Counted from the stretch's first letter, positions 1 through 6,349 are shown. The stretch is 8,735 nucleotides of DNA from CAYXDR01 sp046498185 (GCA_046498185.1 JAWOBE010000093.1:1-8735), one strand, 5' to 3'. The notes: a model not told the origin generated them from the letters alone. Translations and numbers: made by a program.

Positions 1-384
1 CGTTGTCGTAATCGATATGCTTTTTCCCTCGGCGTCGGTGTCGGAGTCGGTATCGGCTGTTTTTCAGGTAGCGGTTTTGGATTCCTAATAACTAATAGCT
101 AATGGCTAACGGCTGCAGGGTAGTACCTTCCGATTCCGGCTGCGCCGGGGGTCCCGCTGCGGGAGCTTCATATTTCGTAGTCTTCCACGAGGAAGACATG
201 CAATATTCTGTGGGAGCGGTTTTCAACCGCGATAAATGAGCAACGACCGGAGGGGATTCAGATGCAAGCTTTGGTTCTTTCACTGAAATCTCTCGCATGA
301 TGCCCCTTCTCAGTGATGAATCTCCCGCATCGAAACCCCCTCCACAGCCTTTATTCGGCTTGAGGTTGTCGTTGTCGTAATCGT
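1..384. repeat. Composite intergenic repeat, full copy A, with tail of a preceding copy
   Basis: Bases 1-14 are the closing GTTGTC-type tract of a preceding unit, so an array probably continues off the left edge. The unit proper runs from 29 to about 383: a TCGGNN hexamer tract (29-60, five units ending in TCGGCTGT), a CTAATRG heptamer tract (85-119), hairpins at 136-148, 152-164, 180-197 and 216-230, a stem at 280-286/310-316, a CAGCCTTTATTCGGCTTGAG block and the closing tract GTTGTCGTTGTCGTAATCG (365-383). It matches the copies at 7890-8278 and 8287-8679 nearly base for base across most of its length. Compared with them it lacks about 34 bp just before the closing tract, the part holding the GGAGCGAAGCGAA motif. 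Short ORFs are present on both strands, but the differences between copies do not look like protein-coding conservation. Confidence 0.9.
216..230. repeat. REP-like palindrome, copy 1
   Basis: GCGGTT-TTC-AACCGC, preceded by TGGGA and followed by GATAA. It has a perfect 6 bp stem and a 3 nt loop. The GGAGCGG-loop-CCGCGAT layout resembles bacterial REP palindromes mobilised by RAYT transposases, but no RAYT gene is present here. Confidence 0.7.
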
Positions 385-459
385 AATAGGAGATTCGTAA
401 GAGGGGCTTCCTGAACCTTACGGTGTAAATCATTACGAGACGATTACGATAACGACAAC
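365..459. repeat. Long inverted repeat upstream of the PAS gene
   Basis: The left arm GTTGTCGTTGTCGTAATCGT (365-384) and the right arm ACGATTACGATAACGACAAC (440-459) are reverse complements with one mismatch over 20 bp. They are separated by 55 bp. The right arm runs on into further GACAAC units to about 471. A smaller inverted pair, CGTAAG (396-401) and CTTACG (417-422), lies inside the loop. The structure ends about 15 bp before the start region of the PAS gene, so a transcript starting upstream would carry a large hairpin in its 5' leader. It could instead be only a meeting of two oppositely oriented repeat tracts. Confidence 0.8.
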
Positions 460-478
460 GACAACGACAACGAAATTT

Positions 479-484
479 TAAGGA
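479..484 (+). promoter_or_regulatory. Ribosome binding site of the PAS gene
   Basis: AAGGA-type Shine-Dalgarno sequence. It is only 2 nt from ATG 487 and 11 nt from a second in-frame ATG at 496, so neither spacing is ideal and the true start is unsettled between the two, a difference of three residues. Confidence 0.5.
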
Positions 485-486
485 AA

Positions 487-1938
487 ATGAATTCAATGAA
501 GGATCAGTCTAAATCCAGTAATTCGGGGAACCCTATACCCTATCGCAACGTCCTTTCGCAAATTGATCTGGCGGTGGCGGTTCTTTCCGGGGGGCGGATT
601 ATTTTTGCCAATTCGGCTCTGTGCGGTATTACTGGGAAAAACCGTGGAGATATACTGGGGAACCTGTTCCTTGGCCTGGTGAACGAAAAAGACCGCGCCG
701 TGGTTGAAGGGTATTTTAAATCCCTGGAAGTTTCCGTGGGTGGCAGCATTTCCTTTCGGGTCATCAGGGAGTCGACCGCCGACAGGGATGTAAGTTTGAA
801 AGCGTTCCCGCTGGAACTCCAGGGGGTTTACGCTGATTTACCCGGCATATGCTGCTGTGTAACCGATGTCACCGACGAACTTGATCGGATCGAAGAACTC
901 GGAAGAGAGAATCGGCGTCTGCGCAGCCTGATAGACGATACCGAAAGCGTTGTGATGTCGTTTGCGCCATACGACTACAAAGATATCCTGCTGACAAACC
1001 GTTACGTGGAGGCGCTGCTCGGCTGTTCGATGAAAGAAATCATGAACGGCAGGGTTCACCTGTTTGATTTTGTTCATCCGGCATATATCGATAAAGTAAT
1101 CAATTTTTACAAGGGATTCCCTGATGTCAACGAAAATGAATGCTTGGAATATGTAATTATAAGCAAAGACGGCAAACAGAAATGGGTTTGTGATACAGGA
1201 AATGCATTGTTTATTGAAAGAGGGCATGGAATTCCCAGGAGAATAGACCATACCATAGTAGATATCACAGAACAGAAAAAAAGAGAAATTGAATTAGAAA
1301 AAGAACGATCTAAGCTTGAAAGCATTATAAAAAACAGCACCGATATGATTTATCGCGTGGACCACAAGGGCAGCTTCCTTGAGCTAAACCCGGCCGGGAT
1401 GCAATTGCTTGGAATCGAAGGAGATCCGGGGCAGAAGAATATCCTCGACTATTATGTGGACCCCGGTCAGAGGGATCTCCTGGTCCGGCAGCTCGAGGAA
1501 AAGGGCCGGGCCCATCAGACCGTCAAGTGGAGGATTCCCCCCGGCGTGACTATAGACGTGGTTATCAATGCCGTAGCCGAGGTCGACGATGACACGGAAA
1601 AATTTTCATACCAGGGGATCATTCACAATGTAACGAAGACCCTGGAAATGCAAAAAATAGAATCAGTAAAAAAAATGTGCGGGGGGCTGAGCGACAAGAT
1701 AAACACCCCGTTGATGACTTTGTCGATGAACATGCAAATGCTCAGAGACATGCTGCACTCCTCACACCTGGATGCCGAGGAAATTGCGGCCTGCCTGGAC
1801 GGAATGGAAAAGGCCTATGCCAGGATCATAGGGCCGATGCAAACGGTAAGGGAAAAATATTGGAATATAGAAGAAGTGGCCGATGGTGTCGGCGGAACGA
1901 TTTACGAGATACACGAGAAAGATCCGTCCGGCCGGTGA
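487..1938 (+). CDS. Multi-PAS sensor protein with degenerate histidine-kinase dimerisation segment, no ATPase domain
   Basis: A 483-residue protein, probably cytoplasmic, since I see no signal peptide or membrane segment. Three PAS-like domains can be read: about 18-130, ending in CCVTDVTDE; about 140-260, ending in TIVDITEQKK as a PAC motif; and about 275-390, starting with IIKNSTDMIYRVD and ending in IIHNVTKTLE. Short coiled linkers join them. Residues about 395-465 resemble the two-helix DHp (HisKA) segment of sensor kinases. The usual H-E-x-N-x-P-L box reads S402-D403-K404-I405-N406-T407-P408-L409, so aspartate stands where the phosphorylated histidine is expected. The protein ends soon after the second helix with no N, G1 or G2 box of an ATPase domain. 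It is therefore unlikely to be an active kinase and may sense a ligand or redox state and act through dimerisation. DNA coding for the middle PAS domain is unusually AT-rich. No response regulator is adjacent. Confidence 0.85.
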   Translation: MNSMKDQSKSSNSGNPIPYRNVLSQIDLAVAVLSGGRIIFANSALCGITGKNRGDILGNLFLGLVNEKDRAVVEGYFKSLEVSVGGSISFRVIRESTADRDVSLKAFPLELQGVYADLPGICCCVTDVTDELDRIEELGRENRRLRSLIDDTESVVMSFAPYDYKDILLTNRYVEALLGCSMKEIMNGRVHLFDFVHPAYIDKVINFYKGFPDVNENECLEYVIISKDGKQKWVCDTGNALFIERGHGIPRRIDHTIVDITEQKKREIELEKERSKLESIIKNSTDMIYRVDHKGSFLELNPAGMQLLGIEGDPGQKNILDYYVDPGQRDLLVRQLEEKGRAHQTVKWRIPPGVTIDVVINAVAEVDDDTEKFSYQGIIHNVTKTLEMQKIESVKKMCGGLSDKINTPLMTLSMNMQMLRDMLHSSHLDAEEIAACLDGMEKAYARIIGPMQTVREKYWNIEEVADGVGGTIYEIHEKDPSGR

Positions 1939-1988
1939 ACAGGCACGAACGGTAGAAAACCTTAATAGGTACTGTTTATAAAGACGGT

Positions 1989-3152
1989 TCAGTGCATGCG
2001 GCGGTGGATGAAGCCTTCGATTCTATCAAGCGCCTCCGATAGAAGGGATGTCCCAACGGTGCATGAAATCCTTATGCATCCGGCACCTGAAGGCCCGAAG
2101 GCGCTTCCGGGAACCACGACGACCTGCTCTTCATCGAGCAAATCCATCGCAAAGGACGTATCGTCTTCTGTTATCGCAGCGATCGAAGGAAAAAGATAAA
2201 AAGAACCTGATGCCGGATTGATGCGTATCCCGGGCATCGCCTTTAGGCGTTCCCAGGCGAATTTGCACCGTGTTTCAAATTCGTTTTCCATTGCGGCGAA
2301 CACCTGGCGGTCCGTGTTGAGCGCAGCCAGCCCCGCGCGTTGGCCTATGCTGCTCGGGCAACTGGTAAAAAACATGGCGACTTTGAGCATTTCTTCTATC
2401 AGCCAGGAAGGGCCGAAACTGAAACCGGTGCGCCATCCGGTCATCGCAAAAGTTTTTGAAAACGAGTTTACCACCAGCGTGCGTTCCGCCATGCCCGGGC
2501 GGGTGTATATCGAATCGTGTGTTCCATTGTAAACAAGGTGATCATAGACTTCGTCGGATATGACGATCAGGTTTTTTTCCACCGCGATGCGGGCCAGTTC
2601 GTCGAGAACCTCTCCGGTTATAACGGCACCGGTTGGGTTGTTGGGGGAATTTATAAGCATCAACTTGGTTTTTGGTGTCACAGTCGATTCTAGACGCCCG
2701 GCCTGCACCACGAAGCCATCGTCGAAATCGGTGGGGACATGAACGGACACGGCGTTTGCCAATTCGATCTGGGGGGTATAGGAGGGAAAGCATGGCTCCG
2801 GAACGATCGCTTCGTCACCCGGGTCCAGTAGTGCTCGAAGACCGGCGGTCAGCCCTCCCATCCCGCCGTGGGTGACGATGATGTTGGATTGATCCAAATC
2901 AAGCCCTCTATCCCTGAGCAGGTATTCCTGGAGGGCCGTTACAAGTTCATCGTCACCGCGGGTGGGCGTATAGTGGGTCGCACCGTTTTCGGCGTCGACC
3001 AGTGCGGCACGGCAGATCGGCGGAGGGGTGTGAAAGTCCGGCTCGCCGATTCCCAGGGAAATGACTTCCCTGTACCGAGCGGCCCGAAGGGACATTTCCC
3101 TGATGACGCTGGGAACGATCTGTCGGACATTTTTTGAAATTTTTTCTTTCAT
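1989..3152 (-). CDS. PLP-dependent class I/II aminotransferase (aspartate aminotransferase fold)
   Basis: A 387-residue fold-type I aminotransferase, which moves an amino group between an amino acid and a 2-oxo acid using pyridoxal phosphate. Visible hallmarks, numbered from the chosen start, are the N-terminal LGIGEPDFHTP segment, SPNNPTG (169-175), ISDEVYDH with the PLP-ring aspartate D200 and Y203, NSFSKTFAMTGWR with the Schiff-base lysine K233, and IRIS with R361, the usual carboxylate-binding arginine. Length is normal for the family. A longer reading from ATG 3194 adds 14 residues, but the ATG at 3152 has AAAAGGACT ideally placed before it, so I prefer it. The gene converges on the PAS gene and is divergent from the tRNA-editing operon. 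Substrate is not determined: aspartate, alanine, aromatic and branched-chain enzymes share these motifs. Confidence 0.93.
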   Translation of the reverse strand: MKEKISKNVRQIVPSVIREMSLRAARYREVISLGIGEPDFHTPPPICRAALVDAENGATHYTPTRGDDELVTALQEYLLRDRGLDLDQSNIIVTHGGMGGLTAGLRALLDPGDEAIVPEPCFPSYTPQIELANAVSVHVPTDFDDGFVVQAGRLESTVTPKTKLMLINSPNNPTGAVITGEVLDELARIAVEKNLIVISDEVYDHLVYNGTHDSIYTRPGMAERTLVVNSFSKTFAMTGWRTGFSFGPSWLIEEMLKVAMFFTSCPSSIGQRAGLAALNTDRQVFAAMENEFETRCKFAWERLKAMPGIRINPASGSFYLFPSIAAITEDDTSFAMDLLDEEQVVVVPGSAFGPSGAGCIRISCTVGTSLLSEALDRIEGFIHRRMH

Positions 3153-3157
3153 GTTCA

Positions 3158-3166
3158 AGTCCTTTT
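3158..3166 (-). promoter_or_regulatory. Ribosome binding site fixing the aminotransferase start
   Basis: On the minus strand this reads AAAAGGACT, with AGGA 7 nt before ATG 3152. It lies inside the longer ORF that starts at 3194 and favours the shorter 387-residue product. Confidence 0.7.
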
Positions 3167-3251
3167 CGAGTGCAGTTTGGGAATATGTTTTCACAGGTTA
3201 TTGAAAAGCTGATAGCACCGGAGGAGTGGGGAAGTCAACCATTTGCGGGAA

Positions 3252-3374
3252 GCAGCCTTTATTCTACTTGAGGTAAATCGTTGTCAGTGGAGCGAAAGCG
3301 GAACGGTTGTCGTTGTCGTAATCGGGAGGTTTTGATGTGAACTATCGGCGTTGGTACCGGCGTCCAAACGGGCT
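3252..3374. repeat. Partial composite repeat, copy E (tail plus next hexamer tract)
   Basis: This begins with the GCAGCCTTTATTCTACTTGA block and continues through TCGTTGTCAGTGGAGCGAAA to the closing tract GTTGTCGTTGTCGTAATCG (3306-3324). These match the last part of the full units. It is followed by GGGAGGTTTTGATGTGAAC and a decayed hexamer tract (3345-3374: TCGGCG, TTGGTA, CCGGCG, TCCAAA, CGGGCT). The segment after the closing tract matches that at 6245-6264, not those in the 7890-8735 array, so two tail subtypes exist. The rest of the divergent spacer, 3153-3251 and 3375-3445, shows no gene, and I cannot defend any promoter hexamers in it. Confidence 0.8.
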
Positions 3375-3445
3375 GCCTTCAAAAGGGTGGCAGACCGATC
3401 TGGGAAATGATAAAATTCAAAAGCATAAGAACAATACTTGAAAAT

Positions 3446-3450
3446 GGGAG
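3446..3450 (+). promoter_or_regulatory. Ribosome binding site fixing the tRNA-editing gene start
   Basis: GGGAG placed 7 nt before ATG 3458. It selects this start over an in-frame upstream ATG at 3407. Confidence 0.75.
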
Positions 3451-3457
3451 ACTTGGC

Positions 3458-3967
3458 ATGGAAATTTTCGATTATCTTGACCAAAACGGGATCAGCTATG
3501 AACGCTGCGACCACCCCGCGGTTTTTACATGCGAAGAGGCCGAGCGTATTGTACCGCCGCTTCCCGGAGCAAAGGTCAAGAATCTTTTCGTCACCGATAA
3601 AAAGGGCCGCCGGCACTTCCTCGTGATGGTGGGCTATGAGACTGCGGTTGATTTGAAGGCCCTGGGAGGCCTTCTGGGGGCAGGAGGGCTCCGGATGGCT
3701 TCGGCGAAAAGACTCCAAGCGCGGCTCGGGGTGACGCCCGGTTCCGTCACCCCTCTTGCTGTGGTCAACGATAGCGAAGGGGCGGTTCAGGTGGTGGTTG
3801 ATAATAAAATCTGGGGGGCGCATGCCGTCCTGTGTCATCCGCTGGTAAACACTTCGACACTGGTGGTGCCGAATGAGGACTTCCGGCATTTTCTGGATGT
3901 CGTCGGTCATCCCGCACGGGTCCTATCGGTGCCTTCAAGGCTTACGGGAGAAAACCATGGAACTTAA
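3458..3967 (+). CDS. YbaK/ProXp-ala (PrdX)-type prolyl-tRNA editing protein
   Basis: A 169-residue single-domain protein of the YbaK / aminoacyl-tRNA deacylase superfamily. It most resembles the free-standing ProXp-ala (PrdX) type, which hydrolyses Ala mischarged on tRNA-Pro in the cytoplasm. Hallmarks are HPAVFTCEEAE (19-29), PPLPGAKVKNLFVTDKKGR (33-51) whose second lysine K41 aligns with the lysine essential in this family, HFLVMV, the GVTPGSVTPLAVVND loop (91-105) and CHPLVNTSTL (126-135). Length is typical. The 17 extra residues offered by an upstream ATG lack a ribosome site and are not family-like, so ATG 3458 is preferred. The gene overlaps the next one by 11 bp, implying co-translation. 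Finding it first in an operon of metabolic enzymes, away from prolyl-tRNA synthetase, is unusual. The editing substrate is inferred from family resemblance only. Confidence 0.88.
   Translation: MEIFDYLDQNGISYERCDHPAVFTCEEAERIVPPLPGAKVKNLFVTDKKGRRHFLVMVGYETAVDLKALGGLLGAGGLRMASAKRLQARLGVTPGSVTPLAVVNDSEGAVQVVVDNKIWGAHAVLCHPLVNTSTLVVPNEDFRHFLDVVGHPARVLSVPSRLTGENHGT
3946..3950 (+). promoter_or_regulatory. Ribosome binding site fixing the enolase-superfamily gene start
   Basis: GGGAG lies 6 nt before ATG 3957, inside the end of the preceding gene. It rejects the in-frame upstream start at 3873, whose extra 28 residues are out-of-frame reading of the editing gene. Confidence 0.8.
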
Positions 3968-5081
3968 AATAACTCATGTCACGAGCGAAGTATTCGAGTG
4001 GGACCGTCCTGCCATATGGAACGGGAGCCATTTCTACGACAAGGGGAGGCTGCATAAGGTCACGGTATATACCGACCAGGGAATAGTCGGGAGCGGTTGG
4101 AACGGAGGCACGGCTTCGACCAGGCCGTTCGGCTTGATGCCCCGGTTCGTCGATTATTACAGGCCGTTGATGATCGGTAGGAACCCCCTCGAAACGCGCA
4201 GTCTCCTGATTGATCTTTGGGAGCGCCAAATAAAGATCCTGGGACCTGCCGGTCTCCATACCCAGGCACTCGCAGCGCTCTTGGCCGCCTGCGCGGACAT
4301 CAAGGGTAAAGCGGCGGGTCTTCCACTTTATAAAATGCTTGGAGGCGCCAGGGAAAGAGTGCGTGCGTATATCGCCGGAGGTTATTATGCAGAAGGTAAA
4401 GATCTTTCCAAGTTGAAGGATGAAATGATTTACAATGTCCAGCAACTGCATGCAACTGCGGTGAAGATGAAGATTGGAGACCCAACGGTCGGTGTTTCGG
4501 GGGACCTGGAGCGGATCGCCGCTGTTCGCGAGGCTATAGGGCCTGATGTGTTTCTTCTTACAGACGCCAATTGCGCTTGCGATCGAGAAACCGCCATGGA
4601 GTTTGCAGAGGCTATGTCTGACTATGATGTTTACTGGTTCGAGGAACCGCTTCCGATTTACGATTTTGACGGGTATGAGGCGCTGGCTTCCCATTCGCCG
4701 GTTAAGATAGCTACCGGAGAGAATTATTATCTTTTCTCGGATTTCGAAACGTTGCTTGAGCACAAAGGCGCCTCCGTGCTCAATGTCGATGTGGCGATTT
4801 GCCCGGGTTACGATGTCGCGGAAGACGTTGCACGCGGGGCTTTGAATCGAGGCGTTTCAATCGCCCCCCACGGCTGCCAGGAGCTTCAGCTCCCGTTGGT
4901 GGCGGGTGTCGCGAACGGAGAACTGCTGGAATATTATCCACCCGAGGTGGATCCTTTACGGGGAGAAATGTTTCAACCTTCGCTGGTTTTGGCCTCGGAC
5001 GGGTTTGTCGATGTTCCTTCGGCACCCGGGATAGGTTTTGACCTTAATATGGACCTTCTGAACAGATATCGGGTGGCGTGA
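3957..5081 (+). CDS. Enolase-superfamily enzyme, mandelate racemase subgroup (acid dehydratase or racemase/epimerase)
   Basis: A 374-residue enzyme with an N-terminal capping domain (1-125, including TDQGIVGSGW) and a TIM barrel. Members abstract the proton alpha to a carboxylate through a Mg-stabilised enolate. Catalytic residues are visible in order: the KxK motif K170/K172 (AVKMKIG), metal ligands D203 (LLTDANC), E229 (YWFEEPL) and E255 (ATGENYY), then D278 (LNVDVA) and H305 (IAPHG), which form the Asp-His dyad of the mandelate racemase subgroup, and a late acid near E325. The full set suggests an active enzyme. In this subgroup KxK plus the His-Asp dyad is seen in racemases and sugar-acid dehydratases, so the substrate is probably a 2-hydroxy or sugar acid, but it cannot be named. 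The start overlaps the editing gene by 11 bp, and the stop codon overlaps the next start, so the three are one operon. Confidence 0.93.
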   Translation: MELKITHVTSEVFEWDRPAIWNGSHFYDKGRLHKVTVYTDQGIVGSGWNGGTASTRPFGLMPRFVDYYRPLMIGRNPLETRSLLIDLWERQIKILGPAGLHTQALAALLAACADIKGKAAGLPLYKMLGGARERVRAYIAGGYYAEGKDLSKLKDEMIYNVQQLHATAVKMKIGDPTVGVSGDLERIAAVREAIGPDVFLLTDANCACDRETAMEFAEAMSDYDVYWFEEPLPIYDFDGYEALASHSPVKIATGENYYLFSDFETLLEHKGASVLNVDVAICPGYDVAEDVARGALNRGVSIAPHGCQELQLPLVAGVANGELLEYYPPEVDPLRGEMFQPSLVLASDGFVDVPSAPGIGFDLNMDLLNRYRVA

Positions 5082-6046
5082 TGGAATCTCTTGAAGCATG
5101 GTATTCTCGGGTCGAGGACGCTGCGGGCCTACTCCGTGGCAATGCGCATATGACCCCGGTTATGACGTCGAGCACTCTGGATCGGCTCGTGGGTGGGAAA
5201 GTGTATTTAAAATGCGAGAATTTCCAGCGCATGGGGGCCTTCAAGTTCCGCGGCGCCTTCAATGCGATGTCTCGCTTGAGCGAAGAGGCGAGGCGAAAAG
5301 GAGTCATCACGCATTCGTCGGGAAACCATGCTCAGGCTGTAGCGCTCGTCGGGCGGCTGCTGGGCATTCATACCGTAATAGTAATGCCGGATAACGCTCC
5401 CGCCATCAAGCGCGCGGCTACCGAAGGCTACGGCGCAGAGGTCGTCGAATACGATCCGGAAAAAGGCGACCGACAGGAAATATCGATGCGCCTTGCAGAA
5501 AAACACGGTTATCACCTGGTGCCGCCGTTTGACGACCAAGACATAATAGCCGGTCAGGGTACGGCGGCGCTCGAGCTTTGCAAGGAAGTCGGCGGGCTTG
5601 ATGTCGTGCTTTGTCCGTGCGGGGGAGGTGGGCTTTTGAGCGGCACTGCGGTGGCCGTGAAAGGGTCATGCCCGGGATGCCTGGTGGTTGGCGTGGAGCC
5701 TGAACTCGCAAATGACGCCTGCCTGTCTTTTCAAACCGGAACGCTTCACACCATTCGAAACCCCCCTACTATTGCGGATGGCACCAGGACGCCGTCGCTC
5801 GGGAAACTGACTTTTCCCATGGTACTTGAGTTCGTGGATGACATGAAATCGGTCTCCGAGAATGCGATCCGGGAGGCGGTAAGATTTTTGTTTTATCGGA
5901 TGAAACTTGTTGTTGAGCCCTCCGGGGTTTTGGGCCTTGCGGCCCTTCTTGAAGGAAAGGTCAAGGGGCACGGGCGCGTTGGGGTGATTTTGAGCGGGGG
6001 AAATATCGACGGAGCGACGATGGCGGACATCCTGAATGAGCAGTAG
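5081..6046 (+). CDS. Fold-type II PLP enzyme: serine/threonine dehydratase or serine racemase / 3-hydroxyaspartate ammonia-lyase family
   Basis: A 321-residue protein of the threonine dehydratase / serine racemase family, which dehydrates or racemises hydroxy amino acids. Visible motifs are the PLP lysine K55 in GAFKFRGAFNA, SSGNHAQA (79-86), the phosphate-cradling glycine loop CGGGGLLSG (180-188), GVEPELANDA, where E206, A210 and D212 match the divalent-metal site of serine racemase, and ILSGGNID (303-310). There is no C-terminal ACT regulatory domain, so it is the short catabolic or racemase-like form, not isoleucine-pathway IlvA. ATG 5081 shares its A with the upstream TGA (TGATG), typical of translational coupling. 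A GTG one codon earlier (5078) is an alternative. The metal-site residues make serine racemase or threo-3-hydroxyaspartate ammonia-lyase credible alternatives to threonine dehydratase. The stop codon abuts a repeat copy. Confidence 0.92.
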   Translation: MESLEAWYSRVEDAAGLLRGNAHMTPVMTSSTLDRLVGGKVYLKCENFQRMGAFKFRGAFNAMSRLSEEARRKGVITHSSGNHAQAVALVGRLLGIHTVIVMPDNAPAIKRAATEGYGAEVVEYDPEKGDRQEISMRLAEKHGYHLVPPFDDQDIIAGQGTAALELCKEVGGLDVVLCPCGGGGLLSGTAVAVKGSCPGCLVVGVEPELANDACLSFQTGTLHTIRNPPTIADGTRTPSLGKLTFPMVLEFVDDMKSVSENAIREAVRFLFYRMKLVVEPSGVLGLAALLEGKVKGHGRVGVILSGGNIDGATMADILNEQ

Positions 6047-6244
6047 TCGGCGGCGTTGGTATCGGCGTCGGAATCGGCTGTATTTAATGTAGTGCATTTT
6101 TTCCGCCAGCTAATAGCTAATGGCTAATAGCTAAAGGCTTCCGGTTTCCGGCTGCGCAGCGGAACCCCCACCACGGCCTTTATTTACACGAAGGTTGGTC
6201 ATTGTCAGCGGAGCGAAGCGAAGCGGTTGTCGTTGTCGTAATCG
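6047..6244. repeat. Internally deleted composite repeat, copy F1
   Basis: This begins at the first base after the dehydratase stop codon with a hexamer tract (6047-6080: TCGGCG, GCG, TTGGTA, TCGGCG, TCGGAA, TCGGCT). A heptamer tract (6110-6144: CTAATAG, CTAATGG, CTAATAG, CTAAAGG, CTTCCGG) follows, then TTCCGGCTGCG. It jumps directly to the late block GGCCTTTATTTACACG, then GTCAGCGGAGCGAAGCGAAG and the closing tract GTTGTCGTTGTCGTAATCG (6226-6244). The hairpin cluster and most of the unit middle are missing. The distance from its TCGGCTGT to that of the next partial copy is 209 bp, against 395-409 bp for full units. Confidence 0.85.
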
Positions 6245-6264
6245 GGAGGTTTCGATGTGAACTA

Positions 6265-6349
6265 TCGGGGTCGGTATCGGGATCGGCTGTTTTTTAGGTA
6301 ATGCTTTCCGTTTCCGGCTTGCTAAATGCTAATAGCTAACAGCTAATCG
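6265..6349. repeat. Partial composite repeat, copy F2 (hexamer and heptamer tracts)
   Basis: A hexamer tract (6265-6288: TCGGGG, TCGGTA, TCGGGA, TCGGCT), then TGTTTTTTAGGTAATGC, equivalent to the block after the tract in full units, and a decayed heptamer tract (6322-6349: CTAAATG, CTAATAG, CTAACAG, CTAATCG). Unrelated AT-rich DNA with a run of seven T residues follows, leading to the GNAT ribosome site. Together with F1 this fills the 340 bp spacer. I see no small gene in it. Confidence 0.8.

Noticed and set aside
1939..1988. Terminator between the convergent PAS and aminotransferase genes
   Set aside because: No convincing GC-rich stem with a T run on either strand in these 50 bp.
3407..3457. 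Extended N-terminus of the tRNA-editing protein from ATG 3407
   Set aside because: The extra 17 residues are not family-like, and a well-spaced GGGAG precedes ATG 3458.
6319..6347. Possible promoter before the GNAT gene (TTGCTA and a following TAAT-like box)
   Set aside because: The boxes fall inside the CTAATRG heptamer tract, whose composition gives such matches by chance.
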